Below the pieces are notes generated by a model, which saw only the letters and a program-made list of their open reading frames with translations, had not been told where the DNA came from and ran no database searches. Shown here in pieces: positions 8,517 to 15,809 of a stretch of 64,000 nucleotides of DNA. The translations under genes and the position numbers were made by a program. The first letter of the stretch is position 1, and each line of letters begins with the position of its first letter. Origin of the DNA: Saprospirales bacterium (GTDB taxonomy: Bacteria; Bacteroidota; Bacteroidia; Chitinophagales; Saprospiraceae); NCBI GenBank assembly GCA_002698985.1, contig PAAY01000097.1:28365-92364 (forward strand), written 5' to 3'.

Positions 8517-9722
8517 TCAAAGGTTCAGGCGGTAAATGCCTTCAACAGTGAAGATGAATGTGTAGTTATTGGCACGTAAGATTCTATGTCCACTTGATGG
8601 CATGTAATCAAGTATTTCCCAAGTAAGGTTATTTTTATAATGAATTGGGGAAGCTTCATCCGGATATGACCACAATGTTTTTTTCCCTACGAAGAATATA
8701 AAATCGTCATCAATAGGTAAAGCGCTAATCTTGGATTCTTCCCATTCATCGAACAGTGCATTGTATTCCCACAGCTTGTACGGTGAATTGGGGGTTTCCT
8801 TTATTAGCATGGCACCATTATCTCCATAAATATCTGCTTTAAACCGATAGGGAGGATCAAAAGGGAACTTCTTTAGTTCAATGAATTCCCCACTTATCAG
8901 GTTGAGTCGATAGAATTTGGAAAAGTCATTTTTGACCAGGTAGACCAAATTGTATTGTTCGTTCACAAACAGCAGTTGCAGGTATGTTTCAGTTACAACG
9001 TGATTTACTACTTCATTGCCACTGTTGAAATCATAAACGCTGAAATTGTATGGTTGGTTACCCCTTTGTTTGATGTCTGAAAGAAACACATAATCGCCAT
9101 TAACACCAATGCATGTGTTGACAAAATTATACACAGTAATTCCAGCAGATTGCAAAAATGAACTATTGCCCCATGATTTCAGATTTGCATTATATTCCAA
9201 ACCGTTATTAGCTATTAATCCAGTGGGTGTTGGGGCTCCATATGATGGCTGGCTAAAATTGGAGGGAAAACTGGATTCGAAACTAACTGTATTGCTTGTT
9301 GAGCCCAACGCTGTGAATTTAATAGAATTTGAGCGTATAATGTAGTTAGGAGTGTGAAATTCCAGAATTGCCTCATATTCCTTCCCTTCTATAAGATTCC
9401 TTTTAATGAATATGTCAAATCTTTGACCTTCAATAGTTTCCGGGTCAAGTTCTCTAACATAATTTGTATAATAGGAAATGAAGTAAGGAGCATAAGAATA
9501 GTCCGGGTATTCGGGGGCACCTGCCAATTTCCATTTTACAAAGGCATGTTCAATACCTTCATTTCCTATCTTGAATACCTCTGCTGAAAGGGTAACTCCG
9601 TCAAATGAAATATCTTTCACTTCTTTTATTTGAATAACGGGTAGGAAGTCCTCATTTGGGAAATCATTTGTGCAGGAAGATATCGTGAGAGTCAGGAATG
9701 ATATAAACAAGAATTTTTTCAT
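8517..9722 (-). CDS. Lipoprotein with FN3-like N-terminus, unknown function
   Basis: MKKFLFISFLTLTISSC gives a lipobox with Cys17, so this is a predicted lipoprotein. Residues ~30-140 look like an FN3-type beta-sandwich of the kind Bacteroidota lipoproteins often carry (DISFDGVTLSAEV near the start). The rest has repeated beta-strand patterns with aromatic motifs, possibly a propeller similar to kelch proteins, but I cannot assign a family. It starts 2 nt after the stop of the upstream gene 9725-10843 and must be co-transcribed with it. Both genes are visibly more AT-rich than their surroundings. It converges with the PKD-protein gene, with only 10 nt between the stops. Confidence 0.75.
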   Translation of the reverse strand: MKKFLFISFLTLTISSCTNDFPNEDFLPVIQIKEVKDISFDGVTLSAEVFKIGNEGIEHAFVKWKLAGAPEYPDYSYAPYFISYYTNYVRELDPETIEGQRFDIFIKRNLIEGKEYEAILEFHTPNYIIRSNSIKFTALGSTSNTVSFESSFPSNFSQPSYGAPTPTGLIANNGLEYNANLKSWGNSSFLQSAGITVYNFVNTCIGVNGDYVFLSDIKQRGNQPYNFSVYDFNSGNEVVNHVVTETYLQLLFVNEQYNLVYLVKNDFSKFYRLNLISGEFIELKKFPFDPPYRFKADIYGDNGAMLIKETPNSPYKLWEYNALFDEWEESKISALPIDDDFIFFVGKKTLWSYPDEASPIHYKNNLTWEILDYMPSSGHRILRANNYTFIFTVEGIYRLNL

Positions 9723-9724
9723 GA

Positions 9725-10843
9725 TTAAAAGAGTATTTTAATTCCAAGGGAGAAAGACCTGACGAAGTAAGAGTACTCAGATTCAGAGGTGAAAAGATGG
9801 TCGTATTTGAGCTCAACACCCATCAAACGATTAAAAGCGGGAAAGTCCATACCCACGACTCCATAGGGACCGTAAAGGAAAGAACCTGTAAGGTCAGTAT
9901 TCAATATTTCGACCTCGAAGTGGCTGTCCTGGTATTTGTACACAGCACTGATTTCATCATTGTATAACTGCTGATGTGCAGAAAATCCCACGTCCAGGTA
10001 GGGAAGAATCCTGCTGGTGTTCAACCTTGCTTTGAAGCCAAGACTGCCAAATGCATACATGGCATTGGCGTCAATGTCAGAAGTGGTGAGTCCGTTCGTT
10101 TTTAGATCGTCGAATAGCAGAGCGCTTAATCCAATTGACGGCAGCAAATAAAAATATCCTTTTTTATTGAGGGGCACTTCGGCCATTAATTCCAGTTTGC
10201 CAATTTCAATGTGGTAATTGGTGTTTTTTGCAAAATTGCCTTCGAGTTTCGGGTCTATGCGATTGAATTCCAATTGCCCTGCATTTGAATAAGAAACGCT
10301 GATCCAGAAAGATTTAAAAGGCAAGACGCTCTGGTGTTTGCTGTTCATATATTGGAGTACATATAAAAGGTCCTTCTCTGAAGCATCGAAAACGGATTTT
10401 TTCAGGAAGATCGGAGGTCTTTCTTTCCACAGTTCTTCGAAAACCTCTTTGTTTTTCTCTTTGTCGTCAGAAAAAGTGAAGAATTGACCGGAGGGGCTTT
10501 CTATGAAATACTTCTGTTTGGACAAATCAGCCAGTAAGGCATAATCCTTTTTCTTTATTTCCCGCAGGAAGACAGGTTTCTCACCCGGATTTAGAGATTT
10601 TGAATGTAAGGTGAATTTGTTTCTCACCCGGACATACAATACGTTCTCTGGGGAGAGCCGGATCAGGGTGTCACCGATAGGAGGTTTGAATTCTATTGAG
10701 CTCAGATCCTCTGAGAACTCAAATTTTCCTGTCAGGATGGTGGAATCGGGGAGCAGGATGAAGCCACTATTTTGTGAAAATATTGCGGAAGCGAAGAGCA
10801 ACAAAAAGGAAAAAAGGCTAATGGCTCTGGTCAACGTTTTCAT
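9725..10843 (-). CDS. Predicted outer-membrane protein, unknown family
   Basis: The product has a clear signal peptide (MKTLTRAISLFSFLLLFASAIFSQ), then a segment of about 120 residues with short beta motifs, and a C-terminal half of alternating hydrophobic strands with aromatic ends. It closes with SLGIKILF, the terminal Phe being typical of outer-membrane beta-barrels. No enzymatic motif is visible. The first gene of a two-gene unit with the lipoprotein at 8517-9722, it may partner that protein in the outer membrane (inference). AT-rich composition and unrecognised families suggest recent acquisition. Confidence 0.72.
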   Translation of the reverse strand: MKTLTRAISLFSFLLLFASAIFSQNSGFILLPDSTILTGKFEFSEDLSSIEFKPPIGDTLIRLSPENVLYVRVRNKFTLHSKSLNPGEKPVFLREIKKKDYALLADLSKQKYFIESPSGQFFTFSDDKEKNKEVFEELWKERPPIFLKKSVFDASEKDLLYVLQYMNSKHQSVLPFKSFWISVSYSNAGQLEFNRIDPKLEGNFAKNTNYHIEIGKLELMAEVPLNKKGYFYLLPSIGLSALLFDDLKTNGLTTSDIDANAMYAFGSLGFKARLNTSRILPYLDVGFSAHQQLYNDEISAVYKYQDSHFEVEILNTDLTGSFLYGPYGVVGMDFPAFNRLMGVELKYDHLFTSESEYSYFVRSFSLGIKILF

Positions 10844-10871
10844 CTTGGGAGCGAGTTGGTCAAATGGTGAG

Positions 10872-10903
10872 CCAAGATCGAAAGCAGGATTTTAATTTCC
10901 AAA
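10872..10903 (-). promoter_or_regulatory. Candidate promoter of the two-gene envelope unit
   Basis: On the minus strand a TTTG (10900-10903) is followed after about 20 nt by GATCTTGG (10872-10879), two mismatches from TAnnTTTG. It lies about 30 nt upstream of the ATG at 10843. Confidence 0.4.
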
Positions 10904-10918
10904 CCAGCACTTGAATTT

Positions 10919-12034
10919 TTACCAACTTCCAAGCAACTCCGCCAGCGCCACACCCAGAAAATTGGCCACTGCCAGCCCCACCAGACTGGTGATGATGCCC
11001 GAAACCACAATGCTGCGGTTGTGGAGCACCGCAGCTATCTGCCCGATGAACGGCGGGCCGTAAAAGCCGGCCGTGCTGGTAATGACCATGGTGTCCCTGT
11101 CAATGTTAAACAGGCGGCAGAGGATGACATGGAAAAACACCGAAAGCAGCAAGACGGATGCTGCAAAAGCAATGTGGGTGCCGCCGCTTGTCAATATCTC
11201 TCCAATGTCGGCCATCATGCCGATGGCCACACAGAAAATTAGCAACAGGTATTCACCGCTCTGGAATGCTCCGTTGAGATTGCGCACTTCCTGCCACATG
11301 GATGCGGCAATGGCAAATGCCGAAAGGGTCAGAATCAGCCACCCGGGTTTTTCCAGCGTTCCGAAAATGAGATAGACCAGACCGGCTGTGAGGCCGGCCA
11401 GCACCAGCGTGAGGCCCAGGGCTTTCAATACGTCCTTTACCCCATAGCCATTCACGGGGTAAAACTCCTTTTCATCCTCTTCGTGAGGGTACTCAAATGG
11501 TTTGAGGAACAAACCGAAAAATCTTGGGGCCAGGGTGGTCAGGAAAATAAGCCAGGTGCCGCCACACACCATCTCGGCGGCGTTCAGGGTTATGAAAGTG
11601 GACTCCGGCACTTCCATGGCCATGCCCACGGCATTCATGTTCGGTGTGCCGCCAATGTAAACCGCAGCCAGCATGCCACTTAGCAGGTTTGAATCGGGTA
11701 ATAAGTCTTTGTAATAGAGATTTGCCAGGGTCGTACTCACCAGCACGCTCATAATGATGAGTACAAATGCCAAAATGGTCTTTGGCGCCAGCCTGAACCA
11801 GCCTTTGATGTCGGTGGAGTAGAGCAGCAACGGTATGGCCAGTAAAATGGTGGCCTGACTGACACTCATGGACAAAGAATCTGAAAGCGGAAAAGCTGTG
11901 AGATTCCTGAGCAATATTCCCAAGAGATAACACAGCACCACAGGACTCAGGAGGTCCTGCGTGCCCAGCTTAAGCGTAAGTTTGGTCAGCAAGTAGGGTG
12001 CCGCCAAAAGGATCAGAAGTTGGACAACAAGCAT
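10919..12034 (-). CDS. DUF819 family integral membrane protein
   Basis: The product is 371 residues with about ten hydrophobic segments throughout and a charged cytoplasmic loop (PHEEDEKEFYP) in the middle. Motifs such as YIGGTPNMNAV and FYGPPFIG, in two half-repeats, match my memory of the DUF819 (YjcL-like) family. That family is transporter-like, with inverted-repeat topology and no established substrate. The gene starts at ATG 12034 and is followed by the envelope unit on the same strand with a 75-nt gap. Substrate and function are unknown. Confidence 0.82.
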   Translation of the reverse strand: MLVVQLLILLAAPYLLTKLTLKLGTQDLLSPVVLCYLLGILLRNLTAFPLSDSLSMSVSQATILLAIPLLLYSTDIKGWFRLAPKTILAFVLIIMSVLVSTTLANLYYKDLLPDSNLLSGMLAAVYIGGTPNMNAVGMAMEVPESTFITLNAAEMVCGGTWLIFLTTLAPRFFGLFLKPFEYPHEEDEKEFYPVNGYGVKDVLKALGLTLVLAGLTAGLVYLIFGTLEKPGWLILTLSAFAIAASMWQEVRNLNGAFQSGEYLLLIFCVAIGMMADIGEILTSGGTHIAFAASVLLLSVFFHVILCRLFNIDRDTMVITSTAGFYGPPFIGQIAAVLHNRSIVVSGIITSLVGLAVANFLGVALAELLGSW

Positions 12035-12107
12035 GTAAAATCAATTTGAGCTTGTATTTGGCCGGGGCTACTGATGAGAAAGGCGGCAAGATAGTGGAAT
12101 TGGGGAT

Positions 12108-12268
12108 TATGGAGCCTGTCTGCCGCCAGGCAGGGATTATAGAGGATTATGGAGGGTTATGGAGGATTATTGAGATTATGAAGGATTATTGGGATTATCA
12201 GGATTATTTTCAATATGCTAGCCCTAACTACGAGCTACAGCCTGCCCCGAGCACTCGGGGAGCTACCG
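12108..12268. repeat. GGATTATGGA-family array plus inverted palindrome copy
   Basis: It starts with CCTGTCTGCCGCCAGGCAGG (also near 27370). GGATTATGGA-type units then run to about 12205. It ends with the inverted copy of the 6371-6425 element, whose core is CCCCGAGCACTCGGGG (12245-12260). The spacer between the DUF819 gene and holA is filled by this composite. Confidence 0.75.
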
Positions 12269-12276
12269 CCTAATCC

Positions 12277-13287
12277 TCAATTCAAAATTTTCCAGACGAG
12301 TTCTTTGAGCAGGGCGCTTTCGTCTTTGCCGGTAGAGCTGTAATCAACGCCTTTGGACATGAGGTCGTATTGTTTCAGGGTGCTGATGACTTCCATTGTT
12401 TTGGACAACGGGTAGTTGCGAAGGGCTTGTTTGTATTCTCTCAGTGCATAGGAAGAGCGCAGGCCCAGGGCTTTGGTGATGACGCTATCCGGCTCGGATT
12501 TGAGAAAGTGCAGTTGGTAAAGGCGGGCAAAATAATTGGCCAGGGAACCGATGACCATCACATCGGGGTTGCGTTTGGGGTTGGCAGAAAAGTTTTGGAG
12601 GATGCGGCTGACTTTGGCAATGTCACGCAGGCCCAGGGCTTTGTTCAGCTCGAATACATTGTACTCCCTGCTGATGCCTACGTATTCTTCGATGTGTTCC
12701 TCGTTGATGGTGACGCCTTTTTCAAGGTGCAGAGCCAGTTTTTCCAGTTCCAGAACGATGACCGAAACATCGGTGCCCAGGTATTCTATGAGCAGGTTGG
12801 TAGCGTGGCTGGTGATGTCATAACCCAAAGATCGAATGTGGTCCTGAACCCAGTCGAAAACCTGGTTTTCGTAAAGCTTTTTGCTCTCGAAAACGACTCC
12901 GGTATTCGATGCGAGGTCGAGCAATTTCTTACCGGTGAATTTTTTGTGTTTGTGGCAAATGACCAGAATGGTGCTGGGTTGCGGCTGCTTGAGGTAAGTT
13001 TCGAGATCTTTCAACTCCCGCATCATTTGCGACTCCCGCAAAATGACAACCTGGTGTTCCGCCATCATTGGAAAACGCCGGGCATTGTCAATGACGGTGT
13101 TGGCGTCCACATCCTTACCGTAAAGGATGATCTGGTTGAAGGCCTTTTGTTCTTCGGGCAGGGCGTTTTCTTCGATAAACTTTTCGATGGAATCAATGAA
13201 GTAGGGTTCAGGTCCGTGAAGGAAATACACGGGCTTGAAATCCTTTTTGCGAAGCGACTGAAGAATTTGCTGGTGAGTGGTGGCCAC
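12277..13287 (-). CDS. holA: DNA polymerase III subunit delta
   Basis: This clamp-loader subunit opens the sliding clamp and belongs to the AAA+-like HolA family. The start MATTHQQILQSLRKKDFKPVY and the YFLHGPEPYFID segment (~20-35) are typical of Bacteroidota HolA. An inactive P-loop region is followed by VILRESQMM and the helical collar, including VFELNKALGLRD. The 336-residue length fits. It lies 21 nt downstream of the small secreted-protein gene at 13309-13761, so they are probably co-transcribed. The large plus-strand frame covering it is an antisense shadow. Confidence 0.92.
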   Translation of the reverse strand: MATTHQQILQSLRKKDFKPVYFLHGPEPYFIDSIEKFIEENALPEEQKAFNQIILYGKDVDANTVIDNARRFPMMAEHQVVILRESQMMRELKDLETYLKQPQPSTILVICHKHKKFTGKKLLDLASNTGVVFESKKLYENQVFDWVQDHIRSLGYDITSHATNLLIEYLGTDVSVIVLELEKLALHLEKGVTINEEHIEEYVGISREYNVFELNKALGLRDIAKVSRILQNFSANPKRNPDVMVIGSLANYFARLYQLHFLKSEPDSVITKALGLRSSYALREYKQALRNYPLSKTMEVISTLKQYDLMSKGVDYSSTGKDESALLKELVWKILN

Positions 13288-13308
13288 AGGTGTACGGGTT
13301 CGGCTAGG

Positions 13309-13761
13309 TCAGTAATTTTTGAGGAAAAAGTCTTTGTAACCATTCAGCGATTTGGACCTGACGATGGCTTCGAAGTTGGTTTTTGAAACGGGGAAATAAT
13401 CCACAGTCATGCCCATGTGCAGGAAGTCCGGGTGGTCGGTTTTCAGTGCTTTGTGGAAGGCCAGGGCTTCTGCTTTGTTGGGAAAGGATTGCACATGCAA
13501 AAGTGGCACATCGCTCAGCTCACCATCGATTTCAATCTGGGTAATCTTCAGATTGGCCTTCGGGTAATGCTTCCAGATGTATTTGGTGATGGAGGCGCGC
13601 AGCTCGGGCAGGTCGGCCGGCCGGTTGTTCAAAACAAAAATGTAATAGTGTTCTTCGTTGGCATCGAGGGTGTAGCCCCCCTTGCTCGTGAGGGTTTCCT
13701 GCGTGTGTGCATTAAAAGCCATGAAGGCAAAAGCAAGGAAGAACAGGATTCGGATTTTCAT
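13309..13761 (-). CDS. Small secreted protein resembling the SprE/PorW C-terminal domain
   Basis: The ATG at 13761 is preferred because it gives MKIRILFFLAFAFMAFNAHTQ, a clean signal peptide; an in-frame ATG far upstream would add 70 unlikely residues. The mature ~130 residues contain HYYIFVLNNRPADLPELRASI, then a basic strand and LLHVQSFPNKAEALAFHKAL. From memory, this pattern (HYF-V-L-N..., V-SF-NK-A-A--Y) occurs at the C-terminus of SprE/PorW-type TPR lipoproteins, accessory parts of the T9SS. Here it is a stand-alone periplasmic domain. Family assignment is uncertain. It precedes holA on the same strand. Confidence 0.7.
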   Translation of the reverse strand: MKIRILFFLAFAFMAFNAHTQETLTSKGGYTLDANEEHYYIFVLNNRPADLPELRASITKYIWKHYPKANLKITQIEIDGELSDVPLLHVQSFPNKAEALAFHKALKTDHPDFLHMGMTVDYFPVSKTNFEAIVRSKSLNGYKDFFLKNY

Positions 13762-13998
13762 TGGAGTTATGATTTTTAGTTCCGGGCCGGATTCCGGCGA
13801 ACCGGAACCGGCCACGGTTTCTAACCAAAAAAAGTATTCAAAGAAAAGGTAATTCAACGAATGGCTCAAAATTAGCCTTTTTCCGAAGGATGAGCTGTTA
13901 AGACGCTTATTCGCACAGCCAGTTACCTTTTTTTTAGAAAAAACTATTTTGGCGGCGAATTTGACTGACAAGTCTTACCCTTTTCAACAGCCCTGCCA

Positions 13999-14565
13999 GT
14001 GTCTGTGCCAAATGACTCACCCGATGCACAATTTCTGAAGCTCCTTTCCGACGAACCGGAAAAGGGAATGGAATTGATTTTCAAACAATACTACCAGGAT
14101 GTTTTTCTGGCAGTGGTGAGGGTGGTGTCTCAGGCAGAAGTAGCTGAAGACATCACCCAAGAGGTGATGTTCGATTTCTGGAAAAACCACCGCCGGATTT
14201 CGGTCAATATCTCCCTGAGGGCCTATTTCAGACGTGCCGGAGTAAACAAGGCCCTCAATTACATCAGGGACAACAAACACAAATGGAACACCGAAGACGA
14301 GCTCGAAACCGAGCCAAGCATCACCTTGAATGCAAGGGAATTGATGGAACACAGTGAGCTGGAACAGCTCGTTGATGCAGCCATTGACTCCCTTCCGGAA
14401 AAATGCAGGCTGGTATTTGTGCTCAGCAGATTTGAAGAGCTGACATACAATGAAATTGCGGACCAACTGGGCATTTCGCCCAAGACGGTTGAGAACCAGA
14501 TTTCAAAGGCGCTCCGGATACTCCGAAACACCTTGCAGCCTTACCTGGGGCAGCGAAATTTATGA
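13999..14565 (+). CDS. ECF-family RNA polymerase sigma factor (FecI-like)
   Basis: A 188-residue sigma-70 factor with only regions 2 and 4. Region 2 (~25-95) contains AEVAEDITQEVMFDFWKN and the DNA-melting segment. Region 4 (~130-180) contains LPEKCRLVF and the helix-turn-helix YNEIADQLGISPKTVENQ. The frame offers only GTG starts at 13999 and 14005; the nearby ATG at 14012 is out of frame. It is followed by a FecR-type regulator and a TonB-dependent receptor, the classic cell-surface signalling arrangement in which receptor occupancy releases the sigma factor. A weak -7-like TATTTTG lies near 13945. Confidence 0.92.
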   Translation: MSVPNDSPDAQFLKLLSDEPEKGMELIFKQYYQDVFLAVVRVVSQAEVAEDITQEVMFDFWKNHRRISVNISLRAYFRRAGVNKALNYIRDNKHKWNTEDELETEPSITLNARELMEHSELEQLVDAAIDSLPEKCRLVFVLSRFEELTYNEIADQLGISPKTVENQISKALRILRNTLQPYLGQRNL

Positions 14566-14745
14566 GGCCTGACAGGATCCCCTCCTCGGGTTTGGTCAGG
14601 TGGCTTACAAAAACCACGACAAATTGAGCGGAATTTCGCTTCGAGATAGGGGGACTGCCTTACTTGTGTGTCCTTTGGAAAAACAATGCACAACCAAGAC
14701 CCCAAAAATCAAGGTTGCGCCAGCAAACCCAAATATTGATTGGCA

Positions 14746-15690
14746 ATGAGTGACAAGTTAAAGGGATTGAAACAATGGCTGCATGCCGGGAATGATGCTC
14801 AGCATGCTGAGCAACTGGAGGAGTTGTGGGCTGTCACTTCATCCTACAAGCGCAGAACATTGCCAAATCCGGAAACCGCATTCGTGGAGTTTTCCAAAAA
14901 ACAAACGATCGGGAAAACCTCCGGCAATGGTGGTGTCCTTCTCAGAATGACCATGCTCCGAGCCGCCGCTGCTGTGCTGGTTCTCATCGGCGCAGGATTT
15001 CTTCTGAAGTCTGTCTTCTTCGCTCCTGACGTCGCAATGCTCACCGTGGCCACCGATGCGCAAACCACCAAAGTCTTCTCACTCCCCGATGGATCAGTCA
15101 TCAGCCTGAACAGAAACAGTCAGCTTATTTATCCCGAAAAATTTTCCGGTGACATCCGGACTGTTCAGTTAATTGGTGAGGGATTTTTTGAAGTGTCGGC
15201 TGATAAGGCACACCCTTTCATCGTGGAAACCCAGGCCGGCAAGGTCAGGGTTTTGGGAACCAAATTCAACGTAAGGGCCTTCCCTGATGAACAGTCTCTG
15301 GAGGTTTTCGTGAAAGAGGGCAGGGTAGCTGTAATTCCAGCGGATGGCAAGTCTTACGAACTGGATCCGGGGGCATTCCTTCAATACGATCAAGCCTCGG
15401 CCAGAATTGGCCTCACACGAAAATCCAACGACAACGACCTGGCCTGGAAAACCGGAAAGCTGTCATTCCAAAATGCTCCTGTAAGTGAAGTCGTGAAGGC
15501 AGTGGAGCGCCTCTACGGTGTTAAAGCCACCATCGAACACGAGGATCTGGCCAATTGCCCGGTCTATTTCAATGTAAGTGTCGGCAAGCTGCAGGATGTT
15601 TGGAGCGTACTGGAAACCACCTGCGAAGGTGTTGATGTAGAAATCACCGGGCAGGAATCGTTTTTGATCCATGGCCATTGCTGCCAGTAA
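14746..15690 (+). CDS. FecR-family anti-sigma factor
   Basis: The cytoplasmic N-terminus (~1-70) would bind the sigma factor encoded just upstream. A single membrane segment (MLRAAAAVLVLIGAGFLLKS, ~70-90) leads to the periplasmic FecR domain (~110-210, including LPDGSVISLNRNS and GKVRVLGTKFNVRAF). The C-terminal DUF4974-like domain (LSFQNAPVSEVVKAVERLYG) should contact the receptor's STN domain. The ATG at 14746 is preferred over the TTG two codons earlier. It is transcribed between the sigma factor and the receptor. Confidence 0.92.
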   Translation: MSDKLKGLKQWLHAGNDAQHAEQLEELWAVTSSYKRRTLPNPETAFVEFSKKQTIGKTSGNGGVLLRMTMLRAAAAVLVLIGAGFLLKSVFFAPDVAMLTVATDAQTTKVFSLPDGSVISLNRNSQLIYPEKFSGDIRTVQLIGEGFFEVSADKAHPFIVETQAGKVRVLGTKFNVRAFPDEQSLEVFVKEGRVAVIPADGKSYELDPGAFLQYDQASARIGLTRKSNDNDLAWKTGKLSFQNAPVSEVVKAVERLYGVKATIEHEDLANCPVYFNVSVGKLQDVWSVLETTCEGVDVEITGQESFLIHGHCCQ

Positions 15691-15809
15691 TCCGGGCGGT
15701 CTTCATCCGGCCATTTCTCCTGTCCGGCTCACTTCCTGATTTCCTATTCTGCAAACCTGTGTATCTTTCGGCTCACCAAAATTCAATGGTGTTGCCCGGC
15801 AATCATTTT

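Noticed and set aside
12370..13386. Long plus-strand open frame opposite holA
   Set aside because: It is the antisense shadow of a confident holA gene and has no family pattern.
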